Of a stretch of DNA of 53,998 bases, positions 23,393 to 31,958 are shown piece after piece. Each line of letters begins with the position of its first letter. Position 1 is the stretch's first letter. Made by a program: the position numbers and the translations under genes. Location of the stretch: assembly GCA_031375105.1 (NCBI GenBank), contig JANMHJ010000005.1, positions 1 through 53,998 of the forward strand. Reading direction: 5' to 3'. The notes under the pieces are model-generated. The model ran no database searches. It was not told where the DNA came from and saw nothing but the letters and a program-made list of their open reading frames with translations. Source of the stretch: JANMDU01 sp031375105 (GTDB lineage Bacteria; Pseudomonadota; Gammaproteobacteria; Burkholderiales; Burkholderiaceae_C).

Positions 23393-26299
23393 ATGCGCAA
23401 ACCTCCTGCTCAAGATGCTCCTTGCAGCCAAGACCCTCTTGACATCGCAACGGCGTTGAATGCCGATTTAGAGCAAGGGCTGTCCACCCAAGAGGCATCC
23501 ACCCGCTTGGCCAGAAATGGCGCGAACACGCTTGATTCAGCGCCGCCCACGCCAGCTTGGCGGCGTATCTTGGGACAATTTCAAGACCCTCTGATTTACC
23601 TGCTGTTGGCAGCCATTGCCGTGGCGCTGATCGCTTGGGGCGTGGAGGGCTTTGCAGGCTACCCGATAGACGCGATTGTGATTGGCATCGTCGTTCTGCT
23701 GAACGGTGCTTTGGGCTATTTGGAAGAAGCCAAGGCACGCGATGCCGTGGCAGCTTTGGCGAGGATGACCGAAGCTACTTCTGGGGTGATGCGCAATGGG
23801 CATTTGGTGCGATTGCCCAGTGCGCAATTGGTCACGGGTGATGTGCTGGTACTGGCGGAGGGCGACAGTGTGGGCGCAGATGCGCGCTTGATTCAAGTGG
23901 TATCCCTTCGCGTGCAGGAAGCTTCCTTAACGGGCGAGAGCGAGTCTGTGCTTAAAGATATCGCTGCGCTGCCGAGTGCAGCCGCGCTGGGCGACCAACT
24001 CAACATGGTTTTCAAGGGCACGGCTGTGGTGCAAGGCACGGGCCGCGCCATCGTGACTGCCACTGGCATGGCCACCGAGATGGGTGCGATTGCCAGCTTA
24101 TTGACGGCAACGCCTGAAGAGCCCACACCGCTTGAGAAAGAAATCAGGCGCATCGGGCGTTTCTTAGGCATAGCAGTGGTCGTCATTTCTGTGGTGGTAG
24201 TGAGCACTATTTTGCTGATGTCAGACATTCAAAATACCAGTGATGTGGTGACAGTGCTGTTGTTTGGCGTGGCGCTGGCTGTGGCCGCTGTGCCAGAGGG
24301 ATTGCCGGCGATTTTGTCGGTGGTGCTGGCGTTGGGTGTACGGCGGATGGCTAAGCGCAATGCGATTGTCAAAAAGTTGTCTTCGGTTGAGGCGCTTGGT
24401 GCCACCACCGTGATTGCGACTGACAAAACGGGCACGCTCACCCGCGCTGAAATGACGATCGAGCAAATCGTCACCGCATCGGGCAGCACGCGCGTCACAG
24501 GCGTGGGCTATACGCCCAACGGTCAGGTGCAAGTGGATGGCGTTCAGCTTGATAGCGGCGAGTTGCTAAACGAGCAGACCGCGCTGCTCATGTATGGCTG
24601 CCTAGCAGGTAACGCGACGCTGCGTCAAAGCAAAAGTACAACTTCAGATGCCAAAGCTGAAGAGGAATGGCAAATTCAGGGCGACCCGACCGAGGCGGCT
24701 TTTCTGGTGGCCGAACGCAAACTGGGCGTGACTGAGCAGCGCATCAAACGCTTCACCCGCATCGGGGAAATCGCGTTCACATCGGTGCGCAAGATGATGT
24801 CAACCCTACAGACCGATCATGAACAAGCAGACGCGGCGATTCTAATCACCAAAGGCGCACCCGATGTGCTGCTACAGCGCTGTAGCCACCTTCAAGTAGG
24901 CACAGAGACTGTTGAATTGGATGAGACGCATCGGATTCAAATTTTGGCGCAGGTTGACGCGCTGTCTGATGCAGCATTGCGCACGCTGGCGGTGGCTTTT
25001 AGGCCATTGGTTGAAGGGGAAGCTGAGAAGTTCAAAGTTGCCTCGTCACCAGCGACACAAGCCAGCTCGGAACACGATCTGGAGCACAAGCTGATATGGG
25101 TAGGCATCGTAGGCATGATGGATCCACCCCGCGAAGAGGCTGCTGTAGCCATTCGTGAGGCGCGGCGTGCAGGCATTCGGGTCATCATGATCACGGGCGA
25201 TCATCCGCGAACAGCTCTGCGCATCGCAACAGATTTAGGCATCAACGAAAAAGGCCATACCGTCTTGAGCGGGCTGGAACTGGATGCGCTGGATGACGCG
25301 GCATTCGCGGCGGCCGTGCAAAAAACTTCGGTCTACGCGCGCGTGTCGCCCACACACAAGCTGCGCATCGTTGCAGCCCTCCAAGCAGACGGCCAGGTGG
25401 TGGCCATGACGGGCGACGGTGTTAACGATGCGCCTGCTCTGAAGGCAGCCAACATTGGCGTTGCGATGGGCATCACCGGCACCGAGGTGACCAAGGAAGC
25501 CGCCAAAGTGATTCTGGCGGACGATAACTTTGCCACCATCGTGGATGCGGTGCGCGAAGGGCGCAGCTTGTTTGACAATATTCGCAAGTTTTTGCGCTAT
25601 TTGCTGTCATCCAACATGGGAGAGGTTTTAACGGTATTTCTGGGAGTGGTGGGTGCGGGTGTCATTGGGCTCAACCTACCTGCCAGCGGGGGCAGCGCAT
25701 TGGTGTTACCGCTGTTGGCCACTCAAATTCTGTGGCTCAACCTGATCACGGATTCATGGCCCGCGCTATCAATGGGGATCGATCCACCCACCGATGATGT
25801 GATGGCTCGCAAGCCGCGCCACATGAACGAGCGCGTGATTGGTCTGCACATGTGGGTAGGCGTGTTTGAGATTGGATTGGTGATTGCTGTCGTGACGTTG
25901 CTGACGATGGACATGTATTTACCGGGCGGCTTGGTTGCACCCATCGGTGGTACTGGTGAGATTGCCAATGCCCGCACCGCTGGGTTCACCGTCTTGGTGA
26001 TGATGCATTTGTTTCAATGTTTCAATGCGCGATCAGAGACCACCAGCGCGTTCAGCAACTTGTTTGCTAACCCGTGGCTGTGGGGTGCAGTGGCAGTGTC
26101 GGCATTGCTGCAAATCGCCGTCATCCATGTGCCCTTCCTGAATGTGGCGTTTGGCACCGTGCCGCTGACGGCGGATCAATGGATTACTTGCTTGGCCATG
26201 GCCAGCATCGTTCTTATTTACAGCGAATTTCGTAAATTGGTCATGCGTTGGATCTATCGCAAATCAATCACACCTACCGTATCGAAACCCATACATTAG
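23393..26299 (+). CDS. Cation-translocating P-type ATPase (P2-type, CtpF-like)
   Basis: A 968-residue P2 ATPase with full family layout: N-terminal cation ATPase domain (about 14-80), actuator with TGES (180-183), helix 4 PEGLP (301-305), phosphorylation motif DKTGTLT with Asp344, a nucleotide domain including KGAPDVLL, hinge motif TGDGVNDAPAL and six C-terminal helices. The PEGLP signature and overall form are those of Ca2+ or Na+/K+-like pumps such as mycobacterial CtpF, not of heavy-metal P1B pumps; no N-terminal CXXC is present. The ion is not determinable. No clear ribosome site precedes the ATG. A universal stress protein gene follows 46 bp downstream. Confidence 0.94.
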   Translation: MRKPPAQDAPCSQDPLDIATALNADLEQGLSTQEASTRLARNGANTLDSAPPTPAWRRILGQFQDPLIYLLLAAIAVALIAWGVEGFAGYPIDAIVIGIVVLLNGALGYLEEAKARDAVAALARMTEATSGVMRNGHLVRLPSAQLVTGDVLVLAEGDSVGADARLIQVVSLRVQEASLTGESESVLKDIAALPSAAALGDQLNMVFKGTAVVQGTGRAIVTATGMATEMGAIASLLTATPEEPTPLEKEIRRIGRFLGIAVVVISVVVVSTILLMSDIQNTSDVVTVLLFGVALAVAAVPEGLPAILSVVLALGVRRMAKRNAIVKKLSSVEALGATTVIATDKTGTLTRAEMTIEQIVTASGSTRVTGVGYTPNGQVQVDGVQLDSGELLNEQTALLMYGCLAGNATLRQSKSTTSDAKAEEEWQIQGDPTEAAFLVAERKLGVTEQRIKRFTRIGEIAFTSVRKMMSTLQTDHEQADAAILITKGAPDVLLQRCSHLQVGTETVELDETHRIQILAQVDALSDAALRTLAVAFRPLVEGEAEKFKVASSPATQASSEHDLEHKLIWVGIVGMMDPPREEAAVAIREARRAGIRVIMITGDHPRTALRIATDLGINEKGHTVLSGLELDALDDAAFAAAVQKTSVYARVSPTHKLRIVAALQADGQVVAMTGDGVNDAPALKAANIGVAMGITGTEVTKEAAKVILADDNFATIVDAVREGRSLFDNIRKFLRYLLSSNMGEVLTVFLGVVGAGVIGLNLPASGGSALVLPLLATQILWLNLITDSWPALSMGIDPPTDDVMARKPRHMNERVIGLHMWVGVFEIGLVIAVVTLLTMDMYLPGGLVAPIGGTGEIANARTAGFTVLVMMHLFQCFNARSETTSAFSNLFANPWLWGAVAVSALLQIAVIHVPFLNVAFGTVPLTADQWITCLAMASIVLIYSEFRKLVMRWIYRKSITPTVSKPIH

Positions 26300-26345
26300 G
26301 GGTGGAATTCTTCCCAAAGGCTCAATATTTAAATACGAGGTATCT

Positions 26346-26786
26346 ATGTTCAAACACATCTTATTGGCGACGGACGGTTCTGTTGCATCTGACCACGCGG
26401 CCACAATGGCGATAGCGTTGGCGCGCACGCATGGTGCTAAGCTGACTGTGGTGTATGTGATAGATCCGTACCCTATCTTAGGTATGGTTGAAGCCAATCC
26501 CTATGGCTTTCAGGCCTATATGGGAGCTGCGCAATCGCAGGCTGCGGGGGCGCATGCCAATATCAATGCTATGTGCATGAAGATGCAACCTGCTTTGGAG
26601 ATGCAGGCTCGATTGGTGCAGGATATGAGTCCTTCAGCAGGCATTGTGCAAACGGCTAAAACCGAAGGCGCTGATCTCATCGTTGTGGGTTCGCATGGAC
26701 GCAGTGGTGTTGCTCGCTTGATGCTGGGCAGCGTGGCTAACAAAGTGGTGGCTGAATCGCCAACTCCTGTCCTGGTGGTGCGGTGA
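26346..26786 (+). CDS. Universal stress protein UspA family
   Basis: The 146-residue product starts MFKHILLATDGSVASDHAATMAIALA and ends with the ATP-binding loop VVGSHGRSGVARLMLGSVANKVVAESPTPVLVVR (G-2x-G-9x-G-S/T form). Such ATP-binding UspA proteins promote survival under starvation and hypoxia. ATG is preceded by ACGAGGTATCT. It probably shares a transcript with the P-type ATPase gene, a pairing also seen in mycobacterial dormancy loci. Confidence 0.95.
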   Translation: MFKHILLATDGSVASDHAATMAIALARTHGAKLTVVYVIDPYPILGMVEANPYGFQAYMGAAQSQAAGAHANINAMCMKMQPALEMQARLVQDMSPSAGIVQTAKTEGADLIVVGSHGRSGVARLMLGSVANKVVAESPTPVLVVR

Positions 26787-26835
26787 ATCAGACAAGGCTA
26801 ATGCGCCTGGGGCGTATGTGTTGTGCTGTGTTGCT

Positions 26836-27132
26836 CTAGGGTGAATGCTGTCGATGAAAATAGAGCCACACAGCCACCATGGTGAGTGCGAGGTAGTTGA
26901 GTGCCATGAACCACGGCGTGTTCCAAGCGATGCAGTCAAAGCTTTGTTAGGTCATCGGGTAGAGCACGGGCGAAGGGTAAAAATCAGCTGAGTGGGTAAA
27001 GATGTCTTTCAAAATGTGTGACCACCAGCGCCGCAGCGGTATCCAAAAGCTGTGCAGTAGCCACCACAGCAGCAGTGTAACTAAGCCCGCCACAATGGCG
27101 CTGTGAAGAATGCAATGTAGGTGGTGTATCAC
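26836..27132 (-). pseudogene. Remnant of a membrane metal-dependent hydrolase-like gene with internal stop
   Basis: From GTG 27132 the frame encodes HCILHSAIVAGLVTLLLWWLLH, then WWSHILKDIFTHSADFYPSPVLYPMT, a TAA, and continues in frame with QSFDCIAWNTPWFMALNYLALT up to TAG at 26836. The pattern W-HxLxDxxTHSxxFFPTPxLxPxS...DGIxWxxPWFMxxNY is that of small membrane-bound metal-dependent hydrolases (YdjM-like). An in-frame TAA four codons before the GTG shows that the 5' part is gone too. So both a nonsense change and an N-terminal loss are present. Confidence 0.65.
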
Positions 27133-27151
27133 TAAGAAAAGTTAACCCGCA

Positions 27152-27895
27152 TCAGCTTTTAGTTGAACGATGAGGAGATAACTCAAGACCTACGCTGATC
27201 ACTAGCGGTATGAAGATACCTAGGCAGATGGCAGCAAGCACATCCGTAGGCCAATGTACGCCTAAAACCAGACGCGATAACCCGACAAGACCGATCCATG
27301 TTGCGGCCAGAAGCAAGACTACATTGCTTGAGCGCGGCCAGATGTGTGCTACTGCTAGCGCCAACGCGGTTGCAAAAGAAGCCGTGCTCAAGGTATGCCC
27401 ACTCGGAAAGCTTGATCCCCAGTACCATTCAGTGCTCCAAAGTTCAGGACGCACGCGTCCTACCAGTACTTTCAGCGAATATGTTGAACTCCACGCGCAG
27501 GCCATGGAAGCTAGCAGTATGACGGCCTCGCGTCGATGTTGCGTTAGAAAAAATACAATAGATATTCCAACTGTTAAAGGCACTAAAAGATTCCCAGAAC
27601 CACTAAAAGTTGCTGCTTTTAAAAAGCCTAAAAAGGCGACTGGTATGTTCTCCCGAATAAACCACAGTAAAACCGTGTCAACGGCATCAGATTCATTGGC
27701 AATCACATCTTCAAAAACCTTGATGCCAACAACCAACAGTATCAACAGTACTAAAACCGCGAAACGTCTCCTTGCCAACGCCAGCAACCAAGGGGTTTGA
27801 GCGCTGCGTGTGTATATGCCGAACGCTATGTAGCCACAGACTACATAGAACGCTAACTTCACAACATCAAAGATAAATTCGGTATTGATTAGCAC
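27152..27895 (-). CDS. PAP2-family membrane phosphatase
   Basis: A 247-residue integral membrane protein with about six helices and the three PAP2 motifs: KVLVGRVRP (motif 1), SSFPSGHTL (motif 2, with the acid His) and SRLVLGVHWPTDVLA (motif 3, catalytic His). Family members dephosphorylate phosphatidic acid, PGP or undecaprenyl pyrophosphate. It begins 39 bp after the stop of the truncated usp frame and is probably co-transcribed with it from the FNR-box promoter at 28104. Confidence 0.93.
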   Translation of the reverse strand: MLINTEFIFDVVKLAFYVVCGYIAFGIYTRSAQTPWLLALARRRFAVLVLLILLVVGIKVFEDVIANESDAVDTVLLWFIRENIPVAFLGFLKAATFSGSGNLLVPLTVGISIVFFLTQHRREAVILLASMACAWSSTYSLKVLVGRVRPELWSTEWYWGSSFPSGHTLSTASFATALALAVAHIWPRSSNVVLLLAATWIGLVGLSRLVLGVHWPTDVLAAICLGIFIPLVISVGLELSPHRSTKS

Positions 27896-27934
27896 TTCGT
27901 CCTGAACTTAAATCAGACTTAAACCACATTGCCT

Positions 27935-28048
27935 CTAGGTGAGCATGAAAACTACTTCACCAGCAGCACCGGCCAGTTCTATTCCAGCCTTGACTGCTTT
28001 GTCACCGAGAGCTGAACCGTCGGTGGCAATTAGAATTTTCCTAAACAT
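27935..28048 (-). pseudogene. Truncated universal stress protein (37 codons)
   Basis: The frame MFRKILIATDGSALGDKAVK...GAAGEVVFMLT matches the first strand and helix of UspA (compare MFKHILLATDGSVASDHAAT at 26346) and then stops at TAG 27935-27937. A family member is about 145 residues, and the ATP-binding loop is absent, so it cannot fold as UspA. The promoter side is intact: TAGGAG ribosome site, a TTATAT -10-like element and a perfect FNR box. Confidence 0.75.
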
Positions 28049-28103
28049 GCTGAACTCCTAGCTGTCAATGGGTTAGCGATATAACCAGAGATGGCGCTTA
28101 GAA

Positions 28104-28117
28104 TTGATCTCGATCAA
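28104..28117 (-). promoter_or_regulatory. Perfect FNR/ANR box
   Basis: TTGATCTCGATCAA is an exact TTGAT-N4-ATCAA site. Its centre is about 41 bp from a plausible transcription start near 28069, with a TTATAT element at 28079-28084 on the minus strand, so it fits an FNR-activated class II promoter for the truncated usp and PAP2 genes. Confidence 0.85.
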
Positions 28118-28235
28118 ATCATCAAAAAGACCTTCTTATCACCAACGGGAATACTGCAGCAGCGCTTGATGTGTACCTATCTGCGAAGCTCGCGCCTAAA
28201 AATAGATGACTTTGGTGGCATTGCCTGTACAAGTC

Positions 28236-28251
28236 TGTACGGTAGCGCACG
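28236..28251 (-). promoter_or_regulatory. Operator copy, usp/PAP2 side
   Basis: TGTACGGTAGCGCACG with GTC before it; 188 bp from the truncated usp start, farther than usual. Confidence 0.52.
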
Positions 28252-28389
28252 AAAGGTATGGGTATTGCTCACTTCCACCGCTACGTAGCATCCCATGTCA
28301 AAGGTGAGTAAATGGAGAGCCATTAACGGACGCAGACACTAACGAAACCTATTTGCCGAGCTCGTATTAAGGTAACGAATAAATTCATA

Positions 28390-28405
28390 CGTGCGACAGC
28401 GCACA
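28390..28405 (+). promoter_or_regulatory. Operator copy before the exporter operon
   Basis: CGTGCGACAGCGCACA followed by GACCC, identical in its right half and flank to the copy at 12974. It is 122 bp before the adaptor gene start. Confidence 0.6.
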
Positions 28406-28526
28406 GACCCACCAAACTGTCGTGGCTATAAAGTATCAATCGCAACCCAGAGCCACCAGTACGCCCCATGACTTTTAAGTCCCTCAATAATTCTTCAATC
28501 CATTAGCACTGCGCTGCGAACTGTTT

Positions 28527-29960
28527 ATGAGCGACATTCCAATCGACAGCGATGCTGCCAAGACGGCATCCGAACCTCCAAATGTCAAGGCGCTAACGAT
28601 CACGCCTGCCACGACCATAACACTCCCAAAAAAATCCAGTGCGCTTGCGCCTGCAGCGTCAGAGCAAGGCGCAACCAAGCGCACCCGACTCAGCCGTCGC
28701 GCCTGGCTGCTGATTGCTTTGGGCAGTGTTTTGGTTTTGGCTGCAGCGTTGTATCTGCTGCGGAATGTGTTGCTGGGCACACCTACTAACGTTTATTCCG
28801 CCACCAGCGGGCAATTGGTGCAAACCGTGGTGACCAGTGGCCGAGTGATCTCGCCGCAACGCGTCACGGTGGCGCTGCAAGGCTCTGGCCGGGTGCTACG
28901 TGTGGCGGTGGCGGAAGGCCAAACTGTGGAGCGTGGCCAATTGCTCATTGAGTTGGACAACAGCGACGCCCGTGCCAGCTTGGCCCAAGCCGATGCCTCG
29001 GTCGTTCAAGCCCAAGCCAAGTTGCGCCAGATCGGTGAGGTGGGTCAGCCGCAGGCGGCGCAAGCGCTCGCTCAGGCCCAGGCCACAGCTTTGCAAGCGC
29101 GCAAGACACTGCAGCGCAACAGTGATCTATTGTGGCAAGGGTTTGTCAGCCAGGCTGTAGTTGATGATGCGCAGCGTGCACTTGATGTTGCCGTCAGTCA
29201 GGTAGCCAGCGCCCAAGCGCAAGAGAAAAGCAATGCACCCAGCGGCAGTGATACCGCGGCAGCCCAAGCCTCGCTCGCTCAGGCGGTGGCGGGGCAGGAG
29301 TTGGCACGCGTCAAGCTAGCGCAGGGGCAGGTGCTGGCCCCCAGCAGCGGCGTGTTGATTTCGCGCGATGTGGAAGTGGGCGATATCGTACAACCCGGCA
29401 AAGCGCTGATGGTGCTCGCGGTCAGCGGGCAGACACAAGTGTTGGTGCAGATCGATGAAAAAAACCTTTCGAAAATCGCACTGGGGCAAAAAGCCCTGGG
29501 ATCGGCCGATGCGTTTGCCAGTCAGCGTTTTGATGCGGTGGTTTCCTACATTAATCCTGGCGTGGACGCTGCGCGCGGCTCGGTGGAGGTTAAGCTGAAT
29601 GTGACCGAACCGCCCGACTATTTGCGCCAGGACATGACGGTGTCGATTGACATTGAAACCGCCCGGCGTACGGCTACCGTGGTGATACCCACCGGCACAC
29701 TAGAAGACGCCGCCACCGACAAACCTTGGGTGCTGGTGGTACGCGACAAGCGCGTCGTCAAGCAGTTCGTCACGCTCGGCCTGCGCGGCGACACGCGGGT
29801 GGAGGTGCTCACCGGCATCACTGCAGGTGAAGACGTGGTGCCGGTGTCTAAAACCGGTGTGAAAGCGGGCCAGCGCGTGCGCGCCACCGTGACACCCGCG
29901 CCGCAGGGGGCGAACGCCAAGGGCAATGCGGGCGTTGAGCCCATGAAACCGTCACGATGA
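28527..29960 (+). CDS. HlyD/MacA-like periplasmic adaptor of an ABC exporter
   Basis: A 477-residue membrane-fusion protein. One N-terminal helix (about residues 60-83, AWLLIALGSVLVLAAALYLLRNVLL), then a split lipoyl domain (VTSGRVISPQRVTVALQGSGRVLRVAVAEGQTVERGQLLIELDN and VLAPSSGVLISRDVEVGDIVQPG), a long Ala/Gln-rich coiled-coil hairpin (about 150-245) and beta-barrel plus membrane-proximal domains. With the FtsX-type permease and ATPase that follow it resembles DevBCA or MacAB-type exporters. It overlaps the permease gene by 4 bp. Substrate unknown. Confidence 0.92.
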   Translation: MSDIPIDSDAAKTASEPPNVKALTITPATTITLPKKSSALAPAASEQGATKRTRLSRRAWLLIALGSVLVLAAALYLLRNVLLGTPTNVYSATSGQLVQTVVTSGRVISPQRVTVALQGSGRVLRVAVAEGQTVERGQLLIELDNSDARASLAQADASVVQAQAKLRQIGEVGQPQAAQALAQAQATALQARKTLQRNSDLLWQGFVSQAVVDDAQRALDVAVSQVASAQAQEKSNAPSGSDTAAAQASLAQAVAGQELARVKLAQGQVLAPSSGVLISRDVEVGDIVQPGKALMVLAVSGQTQVLVQIDEKNLSKIALGQKALGSADAFASQRFDAVVSYINPGVDAARGSVEVKLNVTEPPDYLRQDMTVSIDIETARRTATVVIPTGTLEDAATDKPWVLVVRDKRVVKQFVTLGLRGDTRVEVLTGITAGEDVVPVSKTGVKAGQRVRATVTPAPQGANAKGNAGVEPMKPSR

Positions 29961-31183
29961 ATCCCTTGTTGCCGTTTGAATGGGTGCTGGCCACCCGCTT
30001 CTTGCGCGAAGGCTTGCTGCAAACGACCTTCATCGTCGCAGGTGTGGCGCTGGGCGTGTCGGTGATCGTGTTCATGTCGGCGTTGATCACCGGGCTGCAA
30101 GACAACTTTTTCAAGACCCTGCTGGACTTTCAGGCGCAAATCGTCATCAAGTCGCCCGACGAGGCGCCACGCAGTTTACGGCAAGCGCCGGACACCGAAT
30201 TTGCCGCGCGGGTCCAGCCACGTGCCCAGCGCGAGCGCTCGCTGGATCAGTGGCAAAAGGTGCGCGACACCACCTTGGCCATCCCCGGTGTGTTGGTGGT
30301 TACGCCGGTGATCGAGGGCTCGGGCTTCATCGTGCGCGGGGAAGCCAATACCGGGGTGGGCTTGCGTGGCATCGAGCCTGAAAGCTATTTGCGCTTGATT
30401 GCGCTCAAAGAAAAAATCATTGCCGGCAGTGCCGAGTTGACCAGCACCGACGTAGTGATTGGCAGCGATTTGGCCCAAGACCTGGGCTTGACGCTGGGTG
30501 ATAAGCTGACCTTGAAAGCCGCTGTGGGCACACCGGTGGTCCTGCTTGTGTCGGGCATTTTTGACTTTGGCAACCAGGGCCAGAACAAGGGCAGCATTTA
30601 TGTGGCGCTGCGCACCGCCCAAAGCCTGCTGGGATTGCCTGGTGGCGTGACCCGTTTATGGGTCAAGGTGGCGGCACCGTTTGAGGCGGAAACCATGGCC
30701 CGGCAAATTGCGGCGCAGCCGGGCATTCAGGTGGAAAGCTGGATTGAAACCAACGCGGATTTCTTCACGGCGCTCAGAGGGCAAAACCTGAGCTTTTTCA
30801 TCATCCGCCTGTTTGTGGGCCTGACGGCGGCGCTGGGCATTGCCAGCGTGCTGGTGGTGTCGGTGGTACAAAAGTCCAAAGAGATTGGAATTTTGCGCGC
30901 CACTGGCACAACGCGTGCCCAGATTTTGGGCGTGTTTTTGCTGCAAGGCGCGATGCTGGGTTTGCTGGGCTCGGTGTTTGGTGCGCTGATGGGCTGGGCG
31001 TTTCTGGTCGCCTGGCGTGGATTCGCCGTCAACGATGAAGGTGTGCCGTTCTTCGTGCTGGAAGCCGGGCCAATGCTGTACTTGTACGTGGCCTTGGGGG
31101 CCACGGCGGTGGGCACACTGTCGGCGCTGTTCCCGGCGCAGCGCGCGGCCCGGCTGGACCCGGCGGTGGCTATCCGTGGCTGA
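29957..31183 (+). CDS. FtsX/MacB-type ABC transporter permease
   Basis: A 408-residue permease with an N-terminal helix (about 20-45), a large periplasmic MacB-PCD domain (about 48-270), and three C-terminal helices (ALGIASVLVVSVVQKSKEIGILRATGTTRAQILGVFLLQGAMLG is the FtsX signature; the cytoplasmic coupling helix is KEIGILRATG). It lacks a fused ATPase, so the following gene supplies it. Starts with ATGA overlap to the adaptor gene. Confidence 0.93.
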   Translation: MNPLLPFEWVLATRFLREGLLQTTFIVAGVALGVSVIVFMSALITGLQDNFFKTLLDFQAQIVIKSPDEAPRSLRQAPDTEFAARVQPRAQRERSLDQWQKVRDTTLAIPGVLVVTPVIEGSGFIVRGEANTGVGLRGIEPESYLRLIALKEKIIAGSAELTSTDVVIGSDLAQDLGLTLGDKLTLKAAVGTPVVLLVSGIFDFGNQGQNKGSIYVALRTAQSLLGLPGGVTRLWVKVAAPFEAETMARQIAAQPGIQVESWIETNADFFTALRGQNLSFFIIRLFVGLTAALGIASVLVVSVVQKSKEIGILRATGTTRAQILGVFLLQGAMLGLLGSVFGALMGWAFLVAWRGFAVNDEGVPFFVLEAGPMLYLYVALGATAVGTLSALFPAQRAARLDPAVAIRG

Positions 31184-31922
31184 TGCGCCAGCCAAACCCA
31201 CAGACGGGCCGACCCTGCGTCTGGAGGGCATTCACAAGTCGTACGGCACCGGCACCGCGCACGAAACCGAGGTGCTGCATGGCATCGACCTTGAGTTGGC
31301 ACGCGGTGAATTTGCCGCCTTGATTGGCCCCTCGGGTTCGGGCAAAAGCACCTTGCTCAACATCATTGGCCTGCTGGACAAACCCAGTAGCGGCAAACTT
31401 TTTCTGACGGGGCAAGAAGCTGAAAACCTAGCCGACAAAGCGCTCACCAAGCTGCGCGCCCAGGCCATTGGTTTTGTGTTTCAGTTTCACAACCTGCTGC
31501 CGGCATTTACCGCCGTGGAAAACGTGATGCTGCCCCTGCTGGCGTCACGCGGCAGGCCCGATGCCGCTATGCGTACACGCGCCGAAGAGCTGATCGAAAA
31601 AGTAGGTTTGAAACCCTGGGGCCACCACCTGGCCAACGACCTGTCGGGCGGTCAGCAGCAGCGTGTGGCCATTGCCCGCGCCCTAGTGATGCAACCCGCG
31701 CTGGTGTTGGCCGACGAGCCCACTGGCAACCTAGACACCCAATCGGCTGACAGCATATTTGACCTACTGCGCGAAGTGAGCAAAGGCGGCACCACATTTT
31801 TGATCGTCACCCACGACCCGCGTCTGGCTGCCCGTTGCGACCGCTTGATCGAGCTGGTGGACGGGCGCATTCAGACCGACAAGGCCACGGTGGCGACGCG
31901 GCCGGGGGACGATAAAAAGTAG
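31176..31922 (+). CDS. ABC exporter ATP-binding protein (DevA/LolD/MacB type)
   Basis: The 248-residue ATPase has Walker A GPSGSGKST, signature LSGGQQQRVAIARAL, Walker B LVLADEPTGNLD and switch His in IVTHDPRLAARC. The LADEPTGNLD form is typical of LolD/MacB-family ATPases. The GTG start at 31176 overlaps the permease end by 8 bp and places a normal N-terminus before RLEGIHKSYG; no ATG fits. It completes the adaptor-permease-ATPase operon. Confidence 0.92.
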   Translation: MADAPAKPTDGPTLRLEGIHKSYGTGTAHETEVLHGIDLELARGEFAALIGPSGSGKSTLLNIIGLLDKPSSGKLFLTGQEAENLADKALTKLRAQAIGFVFQFHNLLPAFTAVENVMLPLLASRGRPDAAMRTRAEELIEKVGLKPWGHHLANDLSGGQQQRVAIARALVMQPALVLADEPTGNLDTQSADSIFDLLREVSKGGTTFLIVTHDPRLAARCDRLIELVDGRIQTDKATVATRPGDDKK

Positions 31923-31932
31923 CCGGCGCAAG

Positions 31933-31958
31933 CCGCGCCCCGACCTTTCAGCGCGGGG
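31933..31958. terminator. GC-rich hairpin between convergent exporter and kinase operons
   Basis: CCGCGC (31933-31938) pairs with GCGCGG (31951-31956). The minus-strand side continues to CTACTTTTTA after the stem, so it could weakly terminate the regulator gene; on the plus strand no T-run is present. Confidence 0.3.

Larger units (their letters stand above)
28049..28526. other. Divergent control region, usp remnant/PAP2 versus exporter operon
   Basis: About 480 bp without a gene. It contains the FNR box (28104-28117) and two operator copies (28236-28251 and 28390-28405). Confidence 0.6.
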
